Part shown: piece by piece, positions 48,617 through 55,529 of the stretch | Numbering within the stretch: position 1 is the stretch's first letter | Layout of the letters: each line of letters opens with the position of its first letter | NCBI GenBank assembly: GCA_003644205.1 | Contig: QNBT01000001.1 | Coordinates: 1 to 55,529, forward strand | Length of the DNA stretch: 55,529 nt | Direction of reading: 5' to 3' | Origin: Planctomycetota bacterium | GTDB lineage: Bacteria > Planctomycetota > Phycisphaerae > Sedimentisphaerales > Anaerohalosphaeraceae | Position numbers and translations under genes: made by a program | Notes under the pieces: generated by a model | What the model was told of the DNA's origin: nothing | Seen by the model: the letters and a program-made list of their open reading frames with translations, nothing else | Databases searched by the model: none

Positions 48617-49996
48617 TCAGTTGTGAGAGCCAACAGATGCTTCGATCACCGTCCGTTTCTCCTGAAGCCCGACTCTAATCTCGCCTATAGCTTTCAGAAG
48701 TTCCGGTGTCTGCTTAGACTTCTCCAGAAGGGCATTCATAAACCGCTCCATCATACGGTCGTAAACCTGCCTGCTCTCAATGAATTCCTGCACCTTCTTT
48801 TCCACCTTAGCTTCAATCTCTGATTCAAGAGAGACCTGCCGGTCTGGGAAAACCTTCATCTCCGTAGGAAGCCCACACGTACATGTCTCCACGTACAGCG
48901 GGTTATGTTTTCCGCATCCAGGGCACTTTACGCTGCGGTTCAACTCGGCAGCGTTCTCAGTGGGCAGTCCATTCATTTTCTTCTGGATCTGCTCCAAGTT
49001 GTTGTAGGACAGGTGTGAATAGTGCTTCATAACCTTGGAGTCTTTGGAAAGCCCGTGAAACACCTTGATGGCCTGTTCAGGCCAGCCAGCCGCCTGTTTG
49101 TGTGTAATTGAGCACGCCCGGAACAGGTGCGGATACACCCGCTTGTTAATGCCCGCGTTAACGGCAGTTACTTTAAGGATTTTGCCGACCGTTTGAGCGT
49201 AGAGGGGAACGCTTCCGTCGCGCTTCAGGTTGCTCCAGAGCGGAGCGTTGGGATCGTCCTTCAGCGGGTGATAATTCACCCAGCTGGCCAGGTGCCTTTT
49301 GCACGAGACCAGGGGAATTACTCTAGGCCGCGTCTTGCTGACCGGGAGCGTTGCTTTGACGACGGTGGAAGTGAACTCAAGGTGCCTGATGTTCATCGAT
49401 AACATCTCCGAGATACGTGCCCCCGACTCGTAGAGAAAAGATATCATAGCCTTGTCCCTCGGGTTGCGGGCGTGGCGTATCATCTCAACCACTTCTTCAA
49501 AAGTCAGCAACTGCTCGGGCTCATGGATTCGTGTCGTGTCCCCGTTTGACTTGATCCATTTCACTTTGCGGGGATATTCCTCGTTGTCTCCCTCCAGCCA
49601 GCGGTAGAACCGCTTCAGAGTCACCTTGTAACCATGTAACGTTCCCTGTGAGTAAACGCCGCCACTTTCACAGGCATGGCCTTTTGAAAGAAACGTCAGA
49701 AGGCAACGCAGATCCTGCTCGGTGACAGCGTCAAAATCCTTTTTCAGCCAGGTTCCGAGTTTGCGGAGCTTGTGTGTATAGAAGGTTAGACGCCTCTCTG
49801 ATACCTCCGGTGATATGTGGCTGAGAAACCTGAAAATCAACTCCTTGTTTCTCGCCGTCAGTTCGCGCGCGTCTACGACTCTCTCAAGCCCCCTGATGTC
49901 AAGGGCTGAAAACGTTGCCGACAAATCAAGTTTGCGGATAAACGAACTTACAGTTTGCCTTTTCTGTGCGCTTAAAGATTCTGCCTTCATCACCAT
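48617..49996 (-). CDS. Tyrosine recombinase with C-terminal zinc ribbon
   Basis: A 459-aa XerC/D-family recombinase of archaeal style. It has a SAM-like core-binding domain (about 50-150), then FLYESGARISEMLSM (Arg I), HLFRACSITHKQAAG (box II), and HGLSKDSKVMKHYSHL with the Tyr. After the catalytic domain come a zinc ribbon (VKCPGCGKHNPLYVETCTCG) and a coiled coil. ATG at 49996 is preferred to GTG at 50005 because CTTAAAAA lies 29 nt upstream. It probably resolves or integrates the element; a palindrome suited to such an enzyme lies just upstream. Confidence 0.85.
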   Translation of the reverse strand: MVMKAESLSAQKRQTVSSFIRKLDLSATFSALDIRGLERVVDARELTARNKELIFRFLSHISPEVSERRLTFYTHKLRKLGTWLKKDFDAVTEQDLRCLLTFLSKGHACESGGVYSQGTLHGYKVTLKRFYRWLEGDNEEYPRKVKWIKSNGDTTRIHEPEQLLTFEEVVEMIRHARNPRDKAMISFLYESGARISEMLSMNIRHLEFTSTVVKATLPVSKTRPRVIPLVSCKRHLASWVNYHPLKDDPNAPLWSNLKRDGSVPLYAQTVGKILKVTAVNAGINKRVYPHLFRACSITHKQAAGWPEQAIKVFHGLSKDSKVMKHYSHLSYNNLEQIQKKMNGLPTENAAELNRSVKCPGCGKHNPLYVETCTCGLPTEMKVFPDRQVSLESEIEAKVEKKVQEFIESRQVYDRMMERFMNALLEKSKQTPELLKAIGEIRVGLQEKRTVIEASVGSHN

Positions 49997-50017
49997 ATCA
50001 ACCACTTCCTTAGTTAG

Positions 50018-50025
50018 TTTTTAAG
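50018..50025 (-). promoter_or_regulatory. TATA-like box of the zinc-ribbon recombinase
   Basis: CTTAAAAA on the minus strand, first base 29 nt before the ATG at 49996. An AAGGAAG lies between, so a bacterial start is not excluded. Confidence 0.4.
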
Positions 50026-50054
50026 CAGAGTGTTGACAGGGTTCGCGCCTCGTG

Positions 50055-50081
50055 CCGATTAGCCCCGCCAGAACTAATCGG
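50055..50081. repeat. Palindromic candidate crossover site
   Basis: Perfect 8-bp arms CCGATTAG and CTAATCGG separated by 11 nt, 60 bp upstream of the recombinase gene. The arm and spacer layout suits a tyrosine recombinase core site. GGTTCAAACCCCGC just downstream resembles a tRNA T-arm, but no full tRNA forms. Confidence 0.45.
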
Positions 50082-50137
50082 TTGAAGGTTCAAACCCCGC
50101 GGGTTCTTGAGGCCCAAAACGCTCTCCTGAGGATAAT

Positions 50138-50428
50138 TTGGAAGGGGTCTTAATAAAACTTACTGTTCTCAATGCCATAAAAGCACAAATCGCAAGCTCT
50201 TTCTCCGACAGCCTAAAATGGCCGCAGACAAAACCTCCTGTAATGTCAGGCAGCTACAGGCCAGAAAGTCCATACCCGGCAAAGTGCAAGGAGTGCATCT
50301 GCGGGATTGAAAACGACAGAGGCATCTGGTGCGCTGTGCTCAAGAAAATCCCATCTTCCAGGGAGGTAAAGCAGTGCCGCCGCTTCTGTCCGAAAGTAAT
50401 ACTTGAAGATCCGGCAGGCATTGAGTAG
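50138..50428 (+). CDS. Small Cys-rich hypothetical protein
   Basis: A 96-codon frame with Cys spacing AKCKECICGIENDRGIWCAV and QCRRFC, likely one metal site. A TTG at 50138 or ATG at 50243 are the possible starts; the upstream part (FSDSLKWPQTKPP) looks coding, so the longer form is listed. It precedes the OB-fold gene on the same strand. Confidence 0.5.
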   Translation: MEGVLIKLTVLNAIKAQIASSFSDSLKWPQTKPPVMSGSYRPESPYPAKCKECICGIENDRGIWCAVLKKIPSSREVKQCRRFCPKVILEDPAGIE

Positions 50429-50456
50429 CTGCCCTGAACATGTGTGGAGGTGTAAC

Positions 50457-50891
50457 ATGAGAGGGACAATCGAACAGGTCTGGGAGAACGAGAGCAGAAA
50501 GGGACAGAAATACCTGACCGTCCAGGTCGGGGGAGAGCGATACAGCGTCTGGGACGACAAGTACTTCGACACGCTGCAGGAAGGCGTGACCGTCGACTAC
50601 GACTTCAGGCAGAGCGGGAATTTCAAGAACATGACGGACATAGAGCCCGTTGATGGCAACAGCAACGGACTGCCACGATACCAGCCGAACGGCAAGGACA
50701 GGCAGATCGCAAGGATGTCATGCCTGAAATCCGCCAGCGAGATTCTTGCACCCGTGCAGCTTGACCCTGATGCCAAGAAGGATCTGACCATAGAGACGGC
50801 GAGATTCTTTGAACGCTACGTCTTCGAAGGCGGGCAGGAAGTTCCGGCACAGAATAGCGGCGGGGGGAACCATGGCAGAGGCCGACAGTGA
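50457..50891 (+). CDS. OB-fold single-strand-binding-like protein
   Basis: A 144-aa protein: OB-like MRGTIEQVWENESRKGQKYL, TVQVGGERYSVWDDKY (residues 1-65), linker, then RMSCLKSASEIL and a long helix TIETARFFERYVFEGG. The tail is Gly-rich. Paralogue of 18534-18926. GGAGGT precedes the ATG, and its end overlaps the Cas4-like nuclease gene by 20 nt, so it probably presents ssDNA to that nuclease. Phage genomes carry similar OB-plus-helix proteins, from memory. Confidence 0.7.
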   Translation: MRGTIEQVWENESRKGQKYLTVQVGGERYSVWDDKYFDTLQEGVTVDYDFRQSGNFKNMTDIEPVDGNSNGLPRYQPNGKDRQIARMSCLKSASEILAPVQLDPDAKKDLTIETARFFERYVFEGGQEVPAQNSGGGNHGRGRQ

Positions 50892-51669
50892 ATCCTCTTC
50901 AGACAGGCAGGTGGGAGCCATCTCGACGATAAGGCCCCACCTGTCAGTCTCCCAGCTTAAGATGTACCTTCGCTGTCCTCTTCAATACTTCTTCAGATAC
51001 GTATGTGATCTGAAGTCTCCGCCGACAGGCGGCCTGACCCTTGGCCGGACGATCCATCAGACCCTTAACGACAACTACAGGCAGAAAATGAAGACCGGCC
51101 ATGATATTATTGTCCCTCATATAACGGAGCTTTTCAGCGAACACTGGGAACGGGAAGTCAGGGAAACGGAGTTCAAAGACGGGGAGAGTCCGGGGAAGTT
51201 CAAAGATGACGGCGTGGGTCTTCTGAAGGCATACTTCGATCAGGTCGCTCCGGGCGTCCAGCCGGTCGAAGTCGAACTGGAATTCCTGATCGACACACCG
51301 GGAACGCGGCTTCCTCTGAAAGGATACATCGACCTCATCGACGATCAGGGATGCATCATCGACCACAAGACAACGAAGCGGAGCTTCCCGGAAAACACCG
51401 CGGAAAAGGACGTCCAGTTGACAGCCTACTCGCTGGCCTTCCGCACGCTCTACGGCCAGGAAGAAAAAGGGGTCCGCCTCGATGTGATGGTCAGAAACAA
51501 ACAACCCAAGATACAGCAGTTGGACGGGACAAGAACTCAAGCAGACATAGACCGTTTTGCCCGCCTCGCAGGGCAGGTCGAAAACGCAATCCGGTCCGGT
51601 GTATATTATCCAAACGAAAGCTACATGTGCGGCATCTGCGGCTATCAGGGAATGTGCGAGAAGTGGTAA
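50872..51669 (+). CDS. Cas4/RecB-like PD-(D/E)XK nuclease
   Basis: A 265-aa nuclease. LSVSQLKMYLRCPLQYFFRY opens the RecB-type fold; GRTIHQTLND gives the motif His, LKGYIDLIDDQGCIIDHKTT the catalytic D...DxK, and QLTAYSLAFR the QxxxY motif. One Cys in LRCP plus CGICGYQGMC at the C-terminus form the iron-sulfur cluster typical of Cas4/AddB-like enzymes. No CRISPR array or other cas genes are present, so it is a stand-alone exonuclease for recombination or replication. GGGGGG precedes the ATG at 50872. Confidence 0.87.
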   Translation: MAEADSESSSDRQVGAISTIRPHLSVSQLKMYLRCPLQYFFRYVCDLKSPPTGGLTLGRTIHQTLNDNYRQKMKTGHDIIVPHITELFSEHWEREVRETEFKDGESPGKFKDDGVGLLKAYFDQVAPGVQPVEVELEFLIDTPGTRLPLKGYIDLIDDQGCIIDHKTTKRSFPENTAEKDVQLTAYSLAFRTLYGQEEKGVRLDVMVRNKQPKIQQLDGTRTQADIDRFARLAGQVENAIRSGVYYPNESYMCGICGYQGMCEKW

Positions 51670-51806
51670 GAGATTGAGTGCATCGGGCACGGGAAACCTC
51701 TTGGGTATTGCACTTGACTTTAGATCACTATTCGAGTATATGAATTTAAATATTGACCACAAGAAGAATGTAGTACCTACTTAAGATATTTGTATAGAGG
51801 CAAATC

Positions 51807-54356
51807 ATGGCCAAAAAGCAATTCTATGATATTGGAGATGAAAAGACAAAAATAGAAGTTAAGATCAGTTATCGCATTATCCAACTCTTCTCTGAAGGTC
51901 TTTACACGAGTCCCAATAAAGCTATAGAGGAACTTGTGTCTAATGCTTTTGATGCCGGCGCACATAATGCCCATGTGATTCTCTCACCTGACTTGGTCGC
52001 AAAGGACTCTACAATAGTTGTAGTGGATGATGGTACTGGCATGGACATCAACGGTCTCAAGAAGCACTGGATAATAGGTGTCAGCGACAAGAGGAACGAT
52101 TCTGGAATTGCAAACGGCAGGAAACAAATAGGCAAGTTTGGTATTGGCAAGCTGGCAACATTTGTACTTGCCAGACGCCTTACCCATATATGTAAGCGTA
52201 ATGGTCATTTCTACTCCACCAGCATGGACTACAGTAGGATTCCAGAAGGAGAACAGGGCGGTATAGAGACAGAGGAGAAAGTGACATTACCACTTCGTGA
52301 GCTTACGGAAGAGCAAGCAAAAGTGGCCATTGGTAAATGGGTTAATGGAAATAAGCCCGGCTTCAAGGCATTCAAGCTGTTCGGACCAAAGGCGACTGAT
52401 AGCTGGTCCATCGCCGTTATGTCAAATCTAAAGGACCTAGCCACCGAGCTGAAGCGTGGACGGCTCCGATGGGTTTTGCAGACCGCCATGCCTCTCAGAG
52501 ACGATTTCATTTTGTATCTTAATGGGGATCAAGTACCACCTTCCAAGCTAGGAAAGCGTCTGAAGAGGTGGGGGTTGGGTAAGGATATGAAGAAACTCCA
52601 GAAACCGGCCCCTGTTGATGACCTCGAGGTGACCAGTGATTTACAGGAGCCTGAGAAGTCAATACATCGATATGGACTCACTCACCCTGAGTTGGGACGG
52701 GTCACTGGCTATGCTGAGATATATAGGGACCTTCTAACTGAAGGTAAGTCTGCGGATGTTGGTAGAAGTCACGGATTCTTTGTTTATGTTTGTGGGAGAT
52801 TAGTGAACATTGATGATGAATACTTTGGAATTGACAGGAACCAGTTAAGACATGGTACATTCTCCAGATTCCGCATGGTAGTGTATATTGACCGTCTGGA
52901 CAAAGATTTACGATCTTCCAGAGAAACCATCCGGGACGGAGTGCTCGTTAATATTACTCGTAATATCCTACGGGCAGTTTTCAATCAAGTCAGGACTGAA
53001 CATGAAAAACTGGAGCGAGAGGCCTCGTCTGCGGTCAGTATGTCGGTCCGTCTTGCGAGTAGCCCGGGCAGTCTAACCCGCGGACCTCTCATCAGCCTTA
53101 TTGAGGCAGCACTTGAGGGAAAATTCTCACCAAGGTACTTGAGATTCCCTTCAGATTTATCACGAGCCAAACAGAAGGAATTCCTAAAGCAACTAAAGGA
53201 GAGAATCGAAGACCCTGCCAAGTTCGTGCAGGAGGTAATGGTGGATATCTTGGAGGATCGAGGGATTGCACTTTATGATGCTGAGAATGCGGTACTCATC
53301 ATAAACAAAACGCATCCCTTTGTCGCTTCATTCTTGGACGAGTATGAAACTAACCGTAGGAGTCTCGCTTTGGAATTATATGCCATGTCTGAGGTTCTCC
53401 TGGAGGCATACTTATATGAAGTTACAGGTGACGAAAATATGGTCCGAGATGTAATGGACCTAAGGGACGAACTCCTCAAGCATCTCGTCCGTTCCAGTGG
53501 CAAGAAGAACGCTTATTTGGTCGCTCAGGCATTGGAGGATTCTGTTACAGATGCGGACGCTCTTGAGATAGCGCTTGTTGATGCTTTTGATAGTATGGGC
53601 TTTGATGTGAGCCGAGTAGGGGGCAACGGTAAACCTGATGGTATTGCCAAGGCGTACCTTGGAGCGTCAGCCAAAGGTGGTGAGCAGCGCTACATAGTAA
53701 GCCTAGAAGCCAAGAGCAAGCAGAGACTGGGAGTAAAGGTAAAGAAAAGTCAGGTGGGGGTCTCTACGGTCGCGCGACAGCGCGATGAGTTCCATTGTGA
53801 TCATGCTATAGTTGTCGGTCCTGACTTCGAGACAAAGAAGGGTAACAAGTCGGCCGTAATCAGAGAAATTAAGGCCAACTCAAGCAAGACTGGCAAGACC
53901 ATTACCCTGATGAGAGTATGTGATTTAGCGAGTTTGGTGCGACTTGTTCCACTCAAGAGAATAGACCTGGGAAAGCTACGAGAGCTATTCCAGACGTGCA
54001 CAAGTTCCATAGAATCGGGAGAATGGGTTAAAAAGCTTAAAGAGGAGAAAAAGCAGTCAGTTCCCCCGTGGAGGGATATCCTTGAGGAGATATGGAAGTT
54101 ACAGAACGAGACCCCGGGTGAACCAGTGGAGTTCAAGGAAATCACTACCGCGATGCGGCGAGCGAAAAAGAGCGACTTAAAGAAAGACAAAATGAGAGGA
54201 TACTGCCGTGCATTGGCTGCATTGGCTCCTGATTATGTGTCGGTTCGTACAAACTCTATTGAGTTGAGTCAGCGACCAGATAAGGTACTTGATGCGATGA
54301 AGGCAACCTTTGCGGCCTATCCTGAAAATGAACAGGTCCAAGCAGAAGCAGTATAG
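51807..54356 (+). CDS. MORC/MutL-like GHKL ATPase fused to nuclease
   Basis: An 849-aa protein. The N-terminal GHKL ATPase has EELVSNAFDAGA (N box, about 42), VVDDGTGMD (G1) and IGKFGIGKLATF (G2). The middle (about 200-580) is helical. A PD-(D/E)XK-like domain follows: LVDAFDSMGFDVSRVGGNGK, PDGIAKAY, then RYIVSLEAKSK (D...ExK, about 607-635). A DNA methyltransferase gene starts 25 nt downstream. MutL/MORC-type ATPases in restriction-modification operons have been described (Iyer and colleagues). ATP-driven DNA sensing or looping with cleavage of unmodified DNA is the likely role. GAGG lies near the ATG. Confidence 0.82.
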   Translation: MAKKQFYDIGDEKTKIEVKISYRIIQLFSEGLYTSPNKAIEELVSNAFDAGAHNAHVILSPDLVAKDSTIVVVDDGTGMDINGLKKHWIIGVSDKRNDSGIANGRKQIGKFGIGKLATFVLARRLTHICKRNGHFYSTSMDYSRIPEGEQGGIETEEKVTLPLRELTEEQAKVAIGKWVNGNKPGFKAFKLFGPKATDSWSIAVMSNLKDLATELKRGRLRWVLQTAMPLRDDFILYLNGDQVPPSKLGKRLKRWGLGKDMKKLQKPAPVDDLEVTSDLQEPEKSIHRYGLTHPELGRVTGYAEIYRDLLTEGKSADVGRSHGFFVYVCGRLVNIDDEYFGIDRNQLRHGTFSRFRMVVYIDRLDKDLRSSRETIRDGVLVNITRNILRAVFNQVRTEHEKLEREASSAVSMSVRLASSPGSLTRGPLISLIEAALEGKFSPRYLRFPSDLSRAKQKEFLKQLKERIEDPAKFVQEVMVDILEDRGIALYDAENAVLIINKTHPFVASFLDEYETNRRSLALELYAMSEVLLEAYLYEVTGDENMVRDVMDLRDELLKHLVRSSGKKNAYLVAQALEDSVTDADALEIALVDAFDSMGFDVSRVGGNGKPDGIAKAYLGASAKGGEQRYIVSLEAKSKQRLGVKVKKSQVGVSTVARQRDEFHCDHAIVVGPDFETKKGNKSAVIREIKANSSKTGKTITLMRVCDLASLVRLVPLKRIDLGKLRELFQTCTSSIESGEWVKKLKEEKKQSVPPWRDILEEIWKLQNETPGEPVEFKEITTAMRRAKKSDLKKDKMRGYCRALAALAPDYVSVRTNSIELSQRPDKVLDAMKATFAAYPENEQVQAEAV

Positions 54357-54381
54357 TTCATATATGAAGGTGAAATAGCTA

Positions 54382-55529
54382 ATGAAGGAAATGAGACCTA
54401 TACACCCTTTCCCAGCGCGAATGGCGTCTTCAATCGTCTTGAGTAGGCTGCCCTCTGCCAAACAACAACCGCTTACTGTGCTCGATCCTATGGCTGGCTC
54501 TGGAACTACATTGGTTACTGCAAGGTCGAAAGGACATAAAGCCATCGGATGCGATACCGATCCGCTGGCCGTATTAATTTCGAAAGTTTGGTGTGCCGAT
54601 ATAGACCAAGAAAGATGCACCCAAGCCGCAGAAGCAGTCGTAAAAAAAGCACGACAGCGATATCACCATATCTCCGAAGCAAAGGCATATCCATCAGATG
54701 CCGATGATGAGACTCGTTCTTTCATCAAGTTTTGGTTTGACACTAATGCAAGAAAGCAGCTTCACTCACTTGCAGAAGCCATTTCAGAAACTAAAGGGAC
54801 ATTAGTCCGTGATTTCTTATGGTGCGTGTTTTCACGCCTAATTATCACTAAACGGATGGGAGCCTCGCTTGCCATGGACGTTTCACATAGCCGGCCACAC
54901 AGAGTCTATGAACGTTCTCCAATAAATGTAGTAAAAAAGTATGAGGAAATGGCTGTAAAAGTGGTAAGACTATGCCCTTTTGATGGTTCAGAGAACATCC
55001 CAAAGTCTAAGGTATACAAGAGAGACGCACGGAACTTGCGTTTTGACGATGGAAGTATTGATGTTGTGATAACGTCTCCTCCATATCTGAACGCTATTGA
55101 TTATCTTCGTGGGCATCGTATGTCGCTTGTTTGGATGGGACATAAGATTTGCAATCTTCGCAACCTCCGAGCAAACAATGTAGGAGCCGAAGTCGGTTTT
55201 AAAGGAGATTTGAATGATGCTAGTTTTTTTACAATTCTTAAGGAGATGGGAGTTGGTGAAAAAACTCCTGAAAGACTAAGGCGGATGTTACTAAGATACA
55301 TCCACGACATGGAGGCTATACTAAGCGAAACGTCCCGTGTGCTGACCGAGAAGGGGCAAGCAGTATTTGTAGTGGGTGATTCGACCATTGGGGGCACATA
55401 TATCAGGAACTCAAGAGCGATAGCAAGTCTGGGAAAAAGACATGGTTTCAAGCTCGTGTCTACGAGACGAAGACAAATACCTAATAACCGCCGGTATCTC
55501 CCACCTCCCACGTCCAAAGGTGCAGGCAA
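54382..55529 (+). CDS. DNA N4/N6 methyltransferase, 3' end beyond window
   Basis: 382 codons are visible with no stop before the window ends, so the gene is partial. Motif I is VLDPMAGSGTTLVTA (about 34), CDTDPLAV follows, and catalytic motif IV is VITSPPYLNAIDYLR (about 230), as in beta-class N4-cytosine/N6-adenine enzymes. A long helical insert (90-200) separates them. AAGGTGA lies 8 nt before the ATG. It is the modification partner of the GHKL-nuclease gene and would protect host DNA. Confidence 0.88.
   Translation, partial: MKEMRPIHPFPARMASSIVLSRLPSAKQQPLTVLDPMAGSGTTLVTARSKGHKAIGCDTDPLAVLISKVWCADIDQERCTQAAEAVVKKARQRYHHISEAKAYPSDADDETRSFIKFWFDTNARKQLHSLAEAISETKGTLVRDFLWCVFSRLIITKRMGASLAMDVSHSRPHRVYERSPINVVKKYEEMAVKVVRLCPFDGSENIPKSKVYKRDARNLRFDDGSIDVVITSPPYLNAIDYLRGHRMSLVWMGHKICNLRNLRANNVGAEVGFKGDLNDASFFTILKEMGVGEKTPERLRRMLLRYIHDMEAILSETSRVLTEKGQAVFVVGDSTIGGTYIRNSRAIASLGKRHGFKLVSTRRRQIPNNRRYLPPPTSKGAG

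Noticed and set aside
50038-50120. tRNA-like T-arm GGTTCAAACCCCGC
   Set aside because: The T stem has two mismatches and no 5' acceptor strand pairs with GGGTTCT, so no cloverleaf forms. Kept only as part of a candidate recombination site.
50872-51669. CRISPR-Cas locus suggested by the Cas4-like nuclease
   Set aside because: No repeat-spacer array and no cas1, cas2 or effector gene are visible anywhere in the window.

Overview
This is a mosaic, mobile-element-dominated window with two genetic dialects side by side. The bacterial part, with a Planctomycetota flavour, includes a tRNA-Ser(GCU) without encoded CCA and an adjacent tyrosine integrase whose N-terminus (FPLTLHPTGQYCKKIRGK) resembles planctomycete integrases as I remember them. 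It also holds a second bacterial-style integrase followed by a sigma-70-like protein. Most genes between 4 and 20 kb have good GGAGG ribosome binding sites. The archaeal part consists of an Orc1/Cdc6-type initiator, an archaeo-eukaryotic primase, a zinc-ribbon tyrosine recombinase, SpoVT/AbrB-type regulators, and at least eight genes with a TATA-like box 27-32 nt before the start codon and no Shine-Dalgarno sequence (the archaeal leaderless pattern). I read the window as an integrated or extrachromosomal element that has exchanged genes between archaea and planctomycete-like bacteria. The host cannot be fixed from sequence alone, and a chimeric assembly is not excluded.

Layout. 0-2 kb: tRNA, integrase and small HTH genes. 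2-10.4 kb (minus): a long tightly packed operon of a ThiF/E1-like protein with a degenerate JAB-like N-terminus, two membrane proteins, two soluble proteins, a HerA-type ATPase, a nuclease-like protein and class II ribonucleotide reductase. 10.4-14.7 kb: a membrane HECGH metalloprotease paired with a winged-helix-like protein. 14.7-19.7 kb: a minus-strand train of small overlapping genes (zinc-ribbon, P-loop kinase, AbrB, RHH, OB-fold). 20.3-27.8 kb: a defence island with a single-chain SIR2-APAZ-short Argonaute, a D12 methylase with a TdeIII-like restriction enzyme, and an HNH nuclease. 28-29.8 kb: a large orphan protein with a degenerate zincin motif. 30.1-36.8 kb: a complete Liv ABC transporter operon with an SDR enzyme and a membrane coiled-coil protein inserted. 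36.8-44.9 kb (minus): a replication and DNA-processing block (SNF2-like helicase, DNA methylase, primase, HerA-nuclease fusion, coiled-coil partner). 44.9-46.6 kb: the second integrase/sigma-like operon. 46.6-50.1 kb: candidate replication origin, Orc1/Cdc6 and zinc-ribbon recombinase. 50.1-51.7 kb: OB-fold protein and Cas4-like nuclease. 51.8 kb to the end: a MORC-like GHKL-ATPase/nuclease with a DNA methyltransferase that runs off the window.

How it may work together. Initiator, primase, helicase, OB-fold proteins, Cas4-like nuclease, NrdJ and two HerA ATPases could replicate, process and supply nucleotides to a large element. Two recombinase types could move it. Three independent defence modules would protect it or its host, and the Liv operon looks like metabolic cargo. 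Several broken gene ends (15.0, 18.4, 23.4, 24.0, 27.9 and 48.5 kb), three of them resembling intact genes elsewhere in the window, show repeated gain and loss of related modules.
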